Positions 1 through 9,750 are shown, numbered from the stretch's first letter. The stretch: 64,000 nucleotides of DNA from Planctomycetota bacterium (GCA_013285505.1 CP053450.1:3270796-3334795); one strand, 5' to 3'. Notes: generated by a model not told the origin, from the letters alone. Numbers and translations are program-made.

Positions 1-43
1 CAGTGAGGCGGTAGACCTTGGAACTGGTATCGCCTCTTGGTTA

Positions 44-61
44 TCACGCCGCAGTCCCGTG
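44..61. repeat. 18-bp direct repeat, left copy
   Basis: TCACGCCGCAGTCCCGTG occurs here and again identically at 1461-1478, so the two copies bracket the single gene at 110-1342. An 18-base exact match in the same orientation on each side of a lower-G+C gene suggests an insertion boundary or a gene cassette, but no transposase, integrase or clear attC structure is visible. Confidence 0.6.
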
Positions 62-109
62 CATCAGTGTCTAGCGGGCGAACTCCGATCATCGAGAAGG
101 TAGGCATAC

Positions 110-1342
110 ATGATCCTCTTGTGGAGCATTCGGTTTCTCGATTCCAGAGACAAGACGTTCAAGAGTCGATTGCTGTGGCTAGACACCGCATCGCTGAGTG
201 CGGTCGAGCGCACTCGGGTCGAGCTGTGCATTCAGATTTCGAGAGACTGGGGCCAGAGCATCATGATTCAGTTCCGCGGGTTCTTCTCACCCAGAGACTC
301 GCACGACCTATCCGCCGCTGAAATCGCGTCAGCGGGTGGGGTTCACGGTATCTCAGTCCCAGAGTACTTTGAAGACGAGGACGAGCGTGGAATGAGCAGC
401 TCGGAGGTAGGAGCACTTCTGTTTGGCCGACCAGTATTGGACGCCCGCATCCCCCTACTCCCGCCCGCAGATGATCCGCCCGTTGCAATTGTGTCGCCGA
501 CGACCATCTCGCAGGACGATTTTCGCGTACTGGAGTACTTCTCTCGGGACTTGCGAGAGATGCAGTCGTGTGCATTCATCTCTGAGGGCCCGGGCCAGCT
601 CGGTTGGTCGGAATGCGGATCACCGACAATACGGACGGCCGTCACGCACGCAGAGATTGCCGAGTTTGTGATGGTGTTTCGGCGCTTGTACATGAAGGGG
701 GATCTAGCCCATACGCAGAAAGCTGCCGAGGTGTTTTGCCGTCTCGCAGCCGGGCACTGGACCGCGCGGTGGGTTGAGTCAATGCTGCGGCGATTTGACG
801 ACCGGTTGGGAAAGCCGCCAGAGTGCCTGCCCTTCTCGGCAAACGTCCCGCTCACATTTACTACCAAGCGGTTACTGGACGCCTTTATATACACTCGCTT
901 TGCACACCAGCCCGATGCCAGACGAGCAAGACACTACGAAGCTTGCTTGGCAGAAGTGCACGGAGAGAAGGAGATGCTCGCGTGGATGTTCCTGTCAGCC
1001 CTGTTTGAATGCTCACTTGACATCCGCAACATCGGAGTCGAGATCGCAAGGTTCTTCCACCACCACGTAGAGCAGAATGCTCGCACTCTGGAGGGCCTCT
1101 CTCCCCTTGATCAGGAGCACAGTGGAATAGGCACCCTGGAAAGCAAGCTGCATCGATACCACCGCCTTCGGTCGTGCGCTGTCTCGCGTCTGGCTCACGA
1201 ACTGGCTCAACAACACGGCCTGTCGGGCAGCGATGCGGAGCAGTTTCTATCTCAAGCAGGCCGAGAGCTAGACAAGTGCATCCCGCCGAATCTGATTCAT
1301 CGCGACGGCGTGGAGCGGCGACCGAGCACGCCGCCACGCTAG
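110..1342 (+). CDS. hypothetical protein, orphan accessory gene
   Basis: A 410-residue protein that I do not recognise. The ATG follows a GAAGGTAGG ribosome-binding stretch about 7 bases upstream. There is no signal peptide or membrane segment; the second half looks mainly alpha-helical, including a stretch rich in His, Phe and Arg around residues 320-330. Codon choice and base composition (31 of 60 G/C in the line at 661) are clearly lower in G+C than the genes beyond 2490, which points to recent acquisition. It stands alone between two identical 18-bp direct repeats. The frame is well supported because alternative frames carry only short spurious ORFs, but no function can be proposed. Confidence 0.7.
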   Translation: MILLWSIRFLDSRDKTFKSRLLWLDTASLSAVERTRVELCIQISRDWGQSIMIQFRGFFSPRDSHDLSAAEIASAGGVHGISVPEYFEDEDERGMSSSEVGALLFGRPVLDARIPLLPPADDPPVAIVSPTTISQDDFRVLEYFSRDLREMQSCAFISEGPGQLGWSECGSPTIRTAVTHAEIAEFVMVFRRLYMKGDLAHTQKAAEVFCRLAAGHWTARWVESMLRRFDDRLGKPPECLPFSANVPLTFTTKRLLDAFIYTRFAHQPDARRARHYEACLAEVHGEKEMLAWMFLSALFECSLDIRNIGVEIARFFHHHVEQNARTLEGLSPLDQEHSGIGTLESKLHRYHRLRSCAVSRLAHELAQQHGLSGSDAEQFLSQAGRELDKCIPPNLIHRDGVERRPSTPPR

Positions 1343-1460
1343 GTGCGGCACCGCTGACACACCTGAGGAGCTTTCGAAAACTGGATATCTCCGTGGTCCT
1401 TTCGGGCTACCGGGGAGATCCGCGAGCGCGCGAACGACCGATGGCAGTAGGTCCTGAGTT

Positions 1461-1478
1461 TCACGCCGCAGTCCCGTG
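1461..1478. repeat. 18-bp direct repeat, right copy
   Basis: This is identical to 44-61. The distance from the first copy is 1417 bases, just enough to hold the orphan gene with its leader and tail. Confidence 0.6.
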
Positions 1479-1563
1479 ACCGCGTATAGACCTAGCGAAA
1501 GCGGCCGACTCCCCCCGTGCCCGCCATCGGCCTTCCCATCCGCACTCCACCCCCCAACGCAAA

Positions 1564-1585
1564 CACCCCGGCCTGAGCCGGGGTG
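1564..1585 (-). terminator. hairpin terminator for the minus-strand small ORFs
   Basis: Read on the minus strand, CACCCCGGC and GCCGGGGTG pair perfectly over nine bases around a TCAG loop and are followed by TTTGCGTT. It lies 30 bases past the stop of the minus-strand ORF ending at 1616, so it probably ends a short transcript coming from the tRNA side. On the plus strand the hairpin has no T tract. Confidence 0.6.
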
Positions 1586-1615
1586 AGGTGCGAGTGGTCA
1601 GGATGTCCGGCAGTG

Positions 1616-1831
1616 TCAGGCCCTCTGCCTGCGGCCGGTGAGGGGCACCCGGAGGTCCGCCAGCAAGTCGCCGAACACGCAGCCGTCCGGGGCCTGCTCC
1701 GTGATCCGCACGACCCAAAGGGACACGACCCCGGTGTCGGTGTCCCGCACGAGCTGGCCCGAGAGCCCCGTAGCCGCCCGCCTACGCGACGGCACGACTC
1801 GGGCCGGGTGTGGTGTGGGCGAGTCCGGCAA
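1616..1831 (-). CDS. possible small phage-like protein
   Basis: A 71-residue reading frame from a TTG codon. The second half (through the residues LWVVRITEQAPDGCVFGD) has the look of a real small protein, and the frame stays open upstream to about 1888 in a plausible-looking sequence without an obvious ATG. It may therefore start further upstream or be joined to the preceding small ORF by a sequence error. A strong hairpin terminator follows. No family is recognised. It could be a remnant of an integrated element next to the tRNA gene. Confidence 0.3.
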   Translation of the reverse strand: MPDSPTPHPARVVPSRRRAATGLSGQLVRDTDTGVVSLWVVRITEQAPDGCVFGDLLADLRVPLTGRRQRA

Positions 1832-1884
1832 GCCCTGAGCGTGGGCCTGAGCGAGTTCGCCGGTAGCGTACCGTGAGGGTGGGG

Positions 1885-2058
1885 CTAGGCATCGGTATCA
1901 CCCTGGCCAACGATGGCTCGGATGCTGGCGACGGACTCGGGTGTGAGGGTGACGGGGCAGGCCGCGAGCCAGCCACCCACGCTAACATCGCGGGGCGAAT
2001 CGGCCCCCGGTGCTGCGCCATCTGCTGCGCCGGTGCCCGATCGACCCTGTTCCGGCAT
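1885..2058 (-). CDS. possible small hypothetical protein
   Basis: A 57-residue frame from an ATG (or from a TTG at 2100). Its end, VTLTPESVASIRAIVGQG, reads like a helical segment of a real protein. The same frame runs open upstream through the antisense of the tRNA gene, but that part is a well-known artefact of reading tRNA genes backwards and is left out. No ribosome-binding site is clear. It is listed because a terminator and a second small ORF follow on the same strand. Confidence 0.25.
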   Translation of the reverse strand: MPEQGRSGTGAADGAAPGADSPRDVSVGGWLAACPVTLTPESVASIRAIVGQGDTDA

Positions 2059-2117
2059 CTGGCCCGAACCGCCAGATTCATCCAAATCGTTGCTGGACAA
2101 CGGTTTAGGAGCATCTT

Positions 2118-2190
2118 GGCCCTGTAGCTCAGCGGTTAGAGCAGGCGACTCATAATCGCTCGGTCCCCGGTTCGAATCCGGGCGGGGCCA
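2118..2190 (+). tRNA. tRNA-Ile2 (CAU anticodon, lysidine-modified type)
   Basis: A 73-nucleotide cloverleaf. The acceptor arm GGCCCTG pairs with CGGGGCC with one T-G wobble, the D arm is GCTC/GAGC, the anticodon stem is GGCGA/TCGCT around CTCATAA, and the T arm is CCCGG/CCGGG with TTCGAAT. The anticodon is CAT. The 5' half is almost identical to the E. coli minor isoleucine tRNA (ileX), as I recall that sequence, rather than to initiator or elongator Met tRNA. It should therefore be modified by TilS to read AUA codons. The 3' CCA is not encoded. It sits at the junction between the accessory edge and core genes. Confidence 0.9.
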
Positions 2191-2489
2191 TTTCGGTGGG
2201 GTAGCTCGTGGCGTTTGGGGCGGGACCGGGCGGGGTGGGATTTCGCATCTTGAGGTTGGTAATTCGGTGATTTCTCCGGTCCGGTGGGAATCGGACGTAG
2301 AAAATGCGGAACGGCAAGCTTTTTTGCGTCTTTTTGCGGCGGTTTTTTCGCCGGGCCGGCCTGTTCTGGTATCTTCACCCACTCAGAAGTGTCGCTGAAC
2401 GGACACGGAATGAGATTGGAATGGCTCTGCGGCTGACGTACTTCGTGAGCGCGTCCGCTCGGGGGGCCGGAGATGAGAGGAAGACCAGT

Positions 2490-3047
2490 ATGAACAAGGC
2501 CATCATCGGTATCGCGGCAGCCAGCCTCGCCGCAGCGTCGGCTGCCAACGCGCAGATCGTGTTCAACATCTTCGAGTCCGGCGGCAACGTCGAGCTGACG
2601 ATGTCGGGCGACTTCGACCTCGCCGCCACGCAGGGCTACATCAGCGACTCGACCGCGTACAACGGCTACTCGCCCAACCTTGGTGCGATCGCCACGGGCA
2701 GCGGCAACACCAACTACTACGGCATGACCCAGAGCACCTGGACGCCCTTCGGTTCGGGCGGCTTCGGCAACTGGGACGCCTCCGGCGGCGACACCGTCGC
2801 GCTGTTCTCGAACCCGGTGCTCGGCGTCCCCGCCGGCTACGTGTCCGGTCAGTCGCTCTCGGCGACCGCCACCAAGTTCGGCACCACCCTCGCCGCGCTC
2901 GGCATGACCCCCGGCACCTACACGACCACGCTCGTCGGCCCCTCCGGCGTGTCTGACTCGGTCATCGTCAACGTCGGCATCCCGGCGCCCGGCACGGCCG
3001 CGCTGCTCGGCCTCGGCGGCCTGGCCGCCATCCGTCGTCGTCGCTAA
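2490..3047 (+). CDS. secreted protein with PEP-CTERM-like sorting tail
   Basis: A 185-residue protein. The ATG is preceded by GAGAGGAAG, and translation opens with a classic signal peptide (residues 1-22, cleaved near ANA-QI). The body is rich in Gly, Ser, Thr, Asn and Tyr, typical of low-complexity exported beta proteins. The last 22 residues form the planctomycete version of the PEP-CTERM tail: PAPG, a short hydrophobic Ala/Leu/Gly helix and four arginines. Known members are sorted by an exosortase-type system to the cell surface. A strong terminator follows. The frame is open further upstream, but the signal peptide fixes the start. Confidence 0.85.
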   Translation: MNKAIIGIAAASLAAASAANAQIVFNIFESGGNVELTMSGDFDLAATQGYISDSTAYNGYSPNLGAIATGSGNTNYYGMTQSTWTPFGSGGFGNWDASGGDTVALFSNPVLGVPAGYVSGQSLSATATKFGTTLAALGMTPGTYTTTLVGPSGVSDSVIVNVGIPAPGTAALLGLGGLAAIRRRR

Positions 3048-3080
3048 TTGCGAACGACTGACGATCGCTTGATACGAATC

Positions 3081-3115
3081 GCCGCCGCCCGCTTGCGGGC
3101 GGCGGCGTTCTTTTT
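3081..3115 (+). terminator. rho-independent terminator
   Basis: GCCGCCGCCCGC and GCGGGCGGCGGC pair around TT and are followed by GTTCTTTTT. It lies 34 bases after the stop of the secreted protein at 2490-3047. Confidence 0.85.
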
Positions 3116-3209
3116 GGCCTGTTCCGGAGAGGGCGTGACTCTGCCCGGGCGCGGAGCGGCCCCGTCCGGGGGGACAGGGCCGCGGGGTGACGCGTGATGA
3201 TTGCGGATG

Positions 3210-3893
3210 CTAGAGGCTTGCGCGGCGGCGGTGCATCCCGAGGCCGAGCAGGCCGACCGCGGCCATCGCGGCTCCGGTTGGCAGCGGGATGGTGGTGAAG
3301 CCCCAGGTGAAGTTGTCGAAGCCGGCGAGGTTGGCCGTCGGCCCCGGGTCTGTGCCGCGGAACTCGATGGAGTGGACCAGCCCGTCCTCGATGGTGAAGC
3401 CGAAGAACTGCCCGAGGTTCTGGTCTGCGGTGAAGTTTCGTGTGAGCAGCGCCGTGCCGAGGGCGTCGCGGAGGATCAGTTCCACGGCGCCGCTGCTGCC
3501 GAACAGGGATCCCATATCGAACCCGGCGGCGGTGATGCCGGTCGAGAAGCTGGCCTCGATGGGCTCGCCGTTGCGGTTGGAGAAGAGGGCGCTGGAGGGC
3601 ACACCGAAGCTCGTCCCGAGCACGGCGAGGTCGACGCCGGTGCTCGCGGTGCCTGTGAAGACGACGTCGCTGAAGAGGCCAGACTTGGTGAAGGAATCGG
3701 CCTGGTTTCGGTCGCTGCCGTCGAGCGTCACGTCCTGGAAGTCCCAGGAATCGAGCGCGGACGCGGCGGCGGTCAGATCGCCCCGGGCCGCGTACTCGAT
3801 GATCGTGGGTGCCGCGTTCGCGGCCGCGGTGCCGAGCCCCGCGAGGGCGAACAGAACGATTCCGGCTGAGGTTGTGGTGTCCCGCTGCTGCAT
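3210..3893 (-). CDS. secreted protein with PEP-CTERM-like tail
   Basis: A 227-residue protein convergent with the previous one. The ATG at 3893 follows GGGAGAG and begins a signal peptide ending near residue 28 (NAA-PT). The body has alternating hydrophobic and polar stretches with many Asp, Gly and Thr, like a jelly-roll domain of the type common in PEP-CTERM proteins. The C-terminus is IPLPTG, a hydrophobic helix and HRRR, a sorting-tail variant. The open frame upstream to 4157 overlaps the next gene and is not used because the signal peptide sets the start. No enzymatic motif is seen. Confidence 0.8.
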   Translation of the reverse strand: MQQRDTTTSAGIVLFALAGLGTAAANAAPTIIEYAARGDLTAAASALDSWDFQDVTLDGSDRNQADSFTKSGLFSDVVFTGTASTGVDLAVLGTSFGVPSSALFSNRNGEPIEASFSTGITAAGFDMGSLFGSSGAVELILRDALGTALLTRNFTADQNLGQFFGFTIEDGLVHSIEFRGTDPGPTANLAGFDNFTWGFTTIPLPTGAAMAAVGLLGLGMHRRRASL

Positions 3894-4069
3894 GATTCGT
3901 CTCTCCCGCGCGTGGGCCAAGTCCACGCCGCGGGCAGCATACCACGGGACGGTTTCGGGAGGAAGCGGGTCTGAGGAATCCGGCCGGTGGGAGACGGGTC
4001 GGCAGTGCGGGCCGGCCGACGGGCGGGCGCGTCGGTGCCGGGTCTGCACCTGGCGCGGCGTTGGGGAAT

Positions 4070-5471
4070 TTAGAGGCCGGCGAGCGTGCCGGTCGAGTCG
4101 CCGAAGCTGGCGACGTCGCACCCCATGCGGTCGAGCACCGACATGTAGAGGTTGCACATTGGGGTCTCTTTGGGGTAGTGCAGGAGGCGGCCGGTGTCCA
4201 TCGAGCCCGCGGCGCCGCCGGCAAGGACGATGGGCAGGTTTTCGTGGTTGTGGATGTTGCCGTCGCTGATGCCGCTGCCGTGGAGGATGAGGCAGTTGTC
4301 GAGCAGCGAGCCGCTGCCCTCGGGGGTGGCCTGCATGCGTTCGAGGAAGGCCGCGAAGCGTTCGACGTAGAAGCGGTCGATGCGTCGGATCTTCTCGACC
4401 ATGTCTTCGTTGTGCTGGTGGTGCGAGAGCTCGTGATGGCCCTCGCTGACGCCGATCTCGGCGAGCGAGCGGTTGCTGCCGCCGACGCCGACCATGAAGG
4501 TGGCGATGCGGGTGGAGTCGGTGCGGAAGGCGAGCAGCATCATGTCGTACATGAGGTCGATGTGCTGGCTGAGCTTGCGGGGGATGCCGACGGGGGCGTC
4601 GTATTCGGGGAGCGGGTCGGCGTCGGTGTCCTGCATGGCGTGCTGGATGCGGCGTTCGATCTCGCGGACGGAGGTCTGGAACTCGTCGAGCTTCTGCCGG
4701 TCGGCGACGCCGAGGCGGCGCTCGAGGCGGTCGGCGTCGGAGGCGACGAAGTCGAGGACGCTGGAGCGGCGGCGCATGCGGTCGCGGCGTTCGGCCTCGC
4801 TCGCGGCGTCGCCGAAGAGCCGCTCAAAGACGACGGCGGGGTCTACCGACTTGGGCACGGGGGTGTTCTCGTCGCGCCAGGCGACGTTTGACGTGTAGGC
4901 GCAGGAGTAGCCGGAGTCGCAATTGCCGGCGGGGCGGCTGTTCTCGCACCCGATCTCGAGGGAGGGCAGGCGGGTGCGGTCGCCGATCTGCTGTGCTGCG
5001 AACTGGTCGACGCTGATGCCGAGGTTGATGTCGTTGCCGGAGGTCTTGCGTGCCTGGCAACCGGTGAGGAAGGTGGCAGAGGAGCGGGCGTGGTCGCCGG
5101 GGCCGTCGCCGTTGGAGCGGGCCTTGTCGAGCGTGAGGCCGGTGACGACGTTGATGTGCTTGCGGACGCTCTGGAGCGGGGCGAGCGTGGGCGAGAGCTC
5201 GAAGCTGCGGCCCTCGCCCTTGGGGAGCCAGTGCGGGTAGTTGACGCCGTTGGGGGGTGAAGATGAAGGCGGTGCGGAGGGGGGCGGAGGCGGCCTGCGA
5301 GCCCCCCACTGTTCCGGCGGCCCTGGCGATGGAGGAGACGCCGCCCATGGCCTCGAGCCAAGGGAGGGCCATGGTGACGCCGAGGCCCCGGAGGGCGGCG
5401 CGGCGGGAGAGGCCGCCGGTGCGGCCGGTGACGAAGTGGGGTCGGGATGGATTGGGGCGTTGATTCGTCAT
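4070..5471 (-). CDS. DUF1552 protein, Tat-exported (one frameshift)
   Basis: Reconstructed length is about 466 residues, normal for DUF1552. It starts at ATG 5471 and has a Tat-type leader (SRRAALRGLGVTMALPWLEA at residues 23-42), then the family's AFIFTPNGVN segment. The frame is broken in that segment: six G at 5252-5257 (plus strand) where five restore the frame. The rest to 4070 is intact, with the family's HHELSHH and LHGSGISDGN stretches. DUF1552 proteins are almost always paired with DUF1592/DUF1588/DUF1585 cytochrome-like proteins in planctomycetes, as here (43 bases downstream of it). Biochemical function is not established. The extra base is probably a homopolymer error. Confidence 0.85.
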
Positions 5472-5514
5472 GGGTGTGTCATGGGGGGGTGTGTCGTGCT
5501 GGCTCGGGGTCGGG

Positions 5515-7908
5515 TCATTGGTCTGTGGCGCGGCCGCGGCAGGAGCGGAAGGCCTCGCTGGCGACGATCGCCTCGATGAGTGCGCCGAATGTCTCGCCTT
5601 CGGCGCGGAGTTGGTCGACGAGGCGGGTGACGGTCGGCCGGTCGAAGGGTTCGAGCCCGCGGCCGAGGGCGTAGGTGAGGACCTGCCTAGTGAGATTCTC
5701 GACGAAATCGTCCTCTCGTGCCAGCACAATCTCGCGGAGTTCGGCGGGGCCAGAGAACTGCACGCCGCCGGGGAGCTCGCCGGAGGGGTCGATGGGTTGC
5801 CCAAATTCGCTGTCTCGCCAGCGGCCGAGGGCGTCGAAGTTTTCCATCGAGAGGCCGATCGGGTCCATGCGGCGGTGGCAGGTGACGCAGGTCGGGTCGG
5901 TGAGGTGGGCTGCGAGCTTCTGGCGGGGGGTGGCGTCTTCGGGGAGGGCGGCGGCGGACTGCTCGAGGCGGGGGATATTGGCCGGGGGCGGGGGTGGCGG
6001 AGCCGCCGAGGACCTGGTCGAGCACGTAGAGGCCTCGTTTGACGGGGCTGGTGCGTGTCGGGTTGCTGGTGACGGTGAGGACGGCGCCGAGGGTGAGGAT
6101 GCCGCCGCGGGGTGAGTCGGGCTCGAGGGTGACGCGGCGGAAGTCATCGCCTTCGACACCCTCGACGCCGTAGTGGGAGGCGAGGCGGGCGTTGAGGAAG
6201 GTCTCGCGGCTGTCGAGCAGGGCGCGGATGGAGCGGTCGCTTCGGACGATGTCGCCGAAGAACATCGTGGCTTCGTCGCGGAGGTCGGCGCGGAGTTGGG
6301 CGGAGTATTCCGGGAAGGCGGCGGTGTCGATCTCGAGGCGGTCGAGGTTGCGGAGCAGGAGCCACTGGCCGGCGAAGTTTTCAATGAAGGCGTCGGCGCG
6401 GGGGTCGGCGAGCATGCGTCTTGCTTGCGCGCGCAGTGTGGCTTCGTCGGCGAGCTTGCCGCGGTCGGCGAGGGTGGTCAGTTCGTCGTCGGGGGTGCTG
6501 CTCCAGAGGAAGTAGGAGAGTCGGGCGGCGAGTTCGTGGTCGTTGAGGTTGTAGACGCGGGTCGGGTCGTCGCTGTGGCGGTTGGCTATGGAGCGGTAGA
6601 GGAAGTTGGGGGAGACGAGCACGGCGCTGAGCACAACGCGAACGGCTTCTTCGTAGGTGTCGCCGGCCTGGCGCGAGTCTTCGTAGAGGAGCATGAGCCG
6701 GCGGAATTCTTCGTCGTTGACCGGCCGGCGGAAGGCGCCGGCGGCGAAGTTCCCGATGACCTTGCGGGCGACGGTGCGCTGGGCGGCGTCGTTGGCGCCT
6801 TGGCCGGGCGTGACGAACATGACCTGGCCGTAGGCGTCGGGACGCTGGAGGGTGTCTTCTGCGAGCGGGCCGGCGAGGGAGACTGCTTCGATGGCCATGT
6901 TGCGGTCGGCGACATCGGGCACCCAGTAGTCGTTGGTGAAGGCGGCGGAGAGGCGGCGCGGGCCGGCCTCGAGCCGGAGCGGCACGCGGCAGGCCTGGGT
7001 GTCGCCGCGCTCGGCCTCGACGGCGAAGGCCCCCACTTCGCGCCCGTCGAGGCGGAGGCTGAGGGCGGGGAGGTCGTCGCCGCCGCGGGTGCCCCAGGCC
7101 TCGACGATGAGCTCGTAGTCGCCGGTGAGCGGGACATCGACGGTGGCGGTGACCTCGGCGTTGGTGGTGAGGAAGTAGCCCCCCGGCGCCGAGCGAGCGG
7201 GCGGGGCGGGAGACCTCGAGCGGGTGGAGGAGTCGGGGCTCGCTGCTGACCTCGACGACGGGTCCGAGGCCGAGCTCGATGGCGCGTTCGGCGGCGTCGA
7301 GGTAGAGCTCGAGTTGGAGGGTGGACATGCTGAGGACGTCGGCGTTGTTGTCGAAGCCGTAGCCGGTGTCGTCGGGCGGGAGTGCCGCGGCGAGGTCGAT
7401 GCGTCGGGGTTCGACGCCGAGCAGGTCGCGGAGTGTGTTGCGGTACTCGGCCTTGTTGAGCCGGTGGATGGTGAACCAGCCGGGGTCGATCGCGCCGTCG
7501 GGCGGGGTGTAGCGGAGGACGTCGTCTATCCACTGGATGATGGTGAGGCGTTCGAGGTCGGAGGGTTGGGGCTCCTCTTCGGGGGGCATGTCGCCGAGGT
7601 GGACCATCTCGCGGGCGAAGTCGAGATCGTCGGCGACGGTGAGGAAGTCGGCGATGGTCTCGATGCCCTCGAAGCGGATGTCGGCCTTGGCCTTGCGGTC
7701 GCCGTGGCAGGCGAAGCAGTGCTGGGCCATGATGGGGGCGACGTTCTCGGCGAAGCGTTGCTCGAGCTCGCGGGCGAGCGGGTCGGGGACGGTATTGGGG
7801 GGTGGCGTTGGGGGTAGCCGGGGGGGCCTCCGGCTGGGCGGTCGCGAGCCACGTGAGTGCGGCCAGGAATCCCGGCACCGCTATCCAACCCAATCGAGTC
7901 CTGAACAT
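5515..7908 (-). CDS. DUF1587/DUF1595/DUF1592/DUF1588/DUF1585 cytochrome-type protein (three frameshifts)
   Basis: About 797 residues once repaired. Order of parts: signal peptide from ATG 7908, a c-type heme motif CFACH, DUF1587 (IHRLNKAEYRNTLRDLLGV), a carbohydrate-binding-like middle region, DUF1595, DUF1592 (ARLSYFLWSSTPDDEL), DUF1588 (NPTRTSPVKRG, second heme motif CVTCH), and DUF1585 at the C-terminus. The frame shifts at 7797-7802 (six G, one extra), 7179-7184 (six C, one extra) and 5984-5994 (one base missing). Each repair restores family sequence. It is the usual partner of the DUF1552 gene just downstream, and both are exported. A role in periplasmic redox chemistry or polymer breakdown is inferred from the heme motifs only. 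Confidence 0.85.
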
Positions 7909-8037
7909 ACCGCCTCCGTGCTGCCGCCGACTGGAACGTACAGGAGATCGGGGGTCGGGTCAATGCTCTGGTGAGGCGGTGGGATCGGGTGGTGGGGAGC
8001 AGCGCCGGGGGGCCGCCCGGGGTGGTAGGCTTGCGTC

Positions 8038-9750
8038 ATGCCGACCATACCCATGCTGAGCCGTTGTGCCCTCGTTGTTCTCGCCGTCGTTCTCGCGCTG
8101 GTGCCGGCGTGTCTTGCGCAGCCGCAGTTGTACGTCAACGGCAACATCTACACGCTGGACCCGGAGAACCCGCGGGCCGACACGATCCTCGTCGAGAACG
8201 GTCTGATCGCGTCGATCGGTTCGCGGGACGCGGTGCGGGAGGAGATGCGGAACCAGGGATTCCGGGTGTACGAGGAGGTGGACCTCAAGGGCCGCACCGT
8301 CATCCCGGGGCTGATCGATGCGCACGGCCACATGGTGGGGCTGGGCGCGATCGGGCTGGGGCTGCTCGACCTGCGGGCGTCGACGTCGTTTGAGGACGTG
8401 GTGAACATGGTGCGGGACCGGGCGAGCCGCGTGCCGGCGGGGACGTGGATCGTCGGGCGGGGCTGGGACAACGAGTCGTGGGCGGACAACGACCTCCCCC
8501 ACCACAACATGCTGTCTGAGGCGGTGCCGGATCACCCGGTTTGGCTCTCGCGGGTGGACGGGCACGCGGGGCTCGCCAATGCCAAGGCGATGGAGGTCGC
8601 CGGGGTGAGCGGCTCGACGCCGAGCCCTTCGGGCGGGGAGATCCTGCTGGATGCGTTACGCGAGCCGACGGGTGTTTTTGTGGATACTGCTGAGTCGCTG
8701 ATCGGGCGGCACATCCCCGACGGGCTGACCGGCGATGCGCGGGAGTGCATCCTCAAGGCGCAGGAGATGTGCCTGGCGGTCGGGCTCACGGCGGTGCACG
8801 ATGCGGGCGTTTCGCCGGAGGAGGTCGAGATCTACCGCCAGCTCGAGGCGCAGGGGCTTTTGAAGATCCGCGTGTACGCGATGCTGCACGGGCGCGCTGC
8901 GGCGGCGTATTTCGAGGCGAACGGCATCTACGACAACTTCAAGCTGAGCGTGTATGCCGCGAAGATGTATATCGACGGGGCGATGGGCTCGCGGGGGGCG
9001 TGGATGCTCGAGCCCTACACCGACCGGCCGACCGATCCGGAGGGCAGGCCGTATTCGGGGCTGGCGGTGAATGATCCGTCGGCGATCGAGGCGAGCATGG
9101 TGCACGCGCTGAACTTTGCCTATCAACTCTGCACGCACGCGATCGGCGACCGGGGCAACCGCGAAGTGCTCGACGCGTATGCCCGGGCGCTGGAGGCCAC
9201 GAAGGACTCGCGTCCGGCGAGCTTTGTGCCGCGGCACCGGATCGAGCACGCGCAGCTGCTGCATCCCGACGAGATCGCCCGCTTCGCCGAGCTCGGAATG
9301 ATCGCGTCGATGCAGCCCACACACTGCACGAGCGACATGCGGTGGGTGGATGCGCGGGTCGGCACCGAGCGGGCTAAGGGGGCGTACGCGTGGGCGTCGC
9401 TGCTGAAGGCTGATGCGCGGCTGGCGTTCGGGTCGGACTTCCCGGTGGAGAGCGAGAACCCGTTCCTCGGGCTCTTCGCGGCCGTCACCCGGCAGAACCT
9501 CGACAACCAGCCCGAGGGTGGCTGGCACCCCGAGCAGCGGCTGACGCGCGAGGAGGCGCTACGGGGGTTCACAATCGACGCGGCGTACGCGGCGTACTGG
9601 GAGGACCGCGCGGGGACGCTCGAGGCGGGCAAACTGGCGGACTTTGTCGTGCTCGACCGGGACGTGATGACGTGCGATGTGCAGGCGATCCCGGGGACCA
9701 AGGTGCTCAAGACGATCAGCGCTGGTGAGGTGCTCTACGAGGCGGAGTGA
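8038..9750 (+). CDS. amidohydrolase family 3 (YtcJ-like), exported
   Basis: A 570-residue metal-dependent hydrolase. The first 28 residues are a signal peptide (an alternative start is the ATG at 8053). The metal-binding DAHGH is near residue 94 after TVIPGLI, and the late GSDFPVE motif near 465 supplies the conserved Asp; a helical DYAA-type end closes the composite domain. YtcJ-type members hydrolyse amides or cyclic imides, and the substrate cannot be told from sequence. It lies divergent from the DUF1592 gene and 59 bases upstream of a dehydrogenase-like gene in the same direction, so the two may be co-transcribed and act on one degradation route. Confidence 0.85.
   Translation: MPTIPMLSRCALVVLAVVLALVPACLAQPQLYVNGNIYTLDPENPRADTILVENGLIASIGSRDAVREEMRNQGFRVYEEVDLKGRTVIPGLIDAHGHMVGLGAIGLGLLDLRASTSFEDVVNMVRDRASRVPAGTWIVGRGWDNESWADNDLPHHNMLSEAVPDHPVWLSRVDGHAGLANAKAMEVAGVSGSTPSPSGGEILLDALREPTGVFVDTAESLIGRHIPDGLTGDARECILKAQEMCLAVGLTAVHDAGVSPEEVEIYRQLEAQGLLKIRVYAMLHGRAAAAYFEANGIYDNFKLSVYAAKMYIDGAMGSRGAWMLEPYTDRPTDPEGRPYSGLAVNDPSAIEASMVHALNFAYQLCTHAIGDRGNREVLDAYARALEATKDSRPASFVPRHRIEHAQLLHPDEIARFAELGMIASMQPTHCTSDMRWVDARVGTERAKGAYAWASLLKADARLAFGSDFPVESENPFLGLFAAVTRQNLDNQPEGGWHPEQRLTREEALRGFTIDAAYAAYWEDRAGTLEAGKLADFVVLDRDVMTCDVQAIPGTKVLKTISAGEVLYEAE

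Noticed and set aside
1343..1500. Integron attC site after the orphan gene
   Set aside because: The direct repeats suggested a cassette, but I could not find the paired RYYYAAC and GTTRRRY core sites in a foldable arrangement.
2118..2190. Initiator or elongator tRNA-Met
   Set aside because: The anticodon is CAU, but the body matches the minor isoleucine tRNA: a G-C first pair rules out the initiator, and the sequence AGAGCAGGCGACTCATAATC is that of tRNA-Ile2.
1885..2382. 165-codon open frame on the minus strand across the tRNA gene
   Set aside because: Its upper part is the antisense of tRNA-Ile2, which gives the familiar false peptide RPDSNRGPSDYESPALTAEL. Only the part to the left of the tRNA is kept as a weak candidate.
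5240..5265. Programmed frameshift in the DUF1552 gene
   Set aside because: The slip is at a run of six G, but the same kind of break occurs in many unrelated genes nearby, without a shared stimulator structure, so sequence error is the simpler cause.
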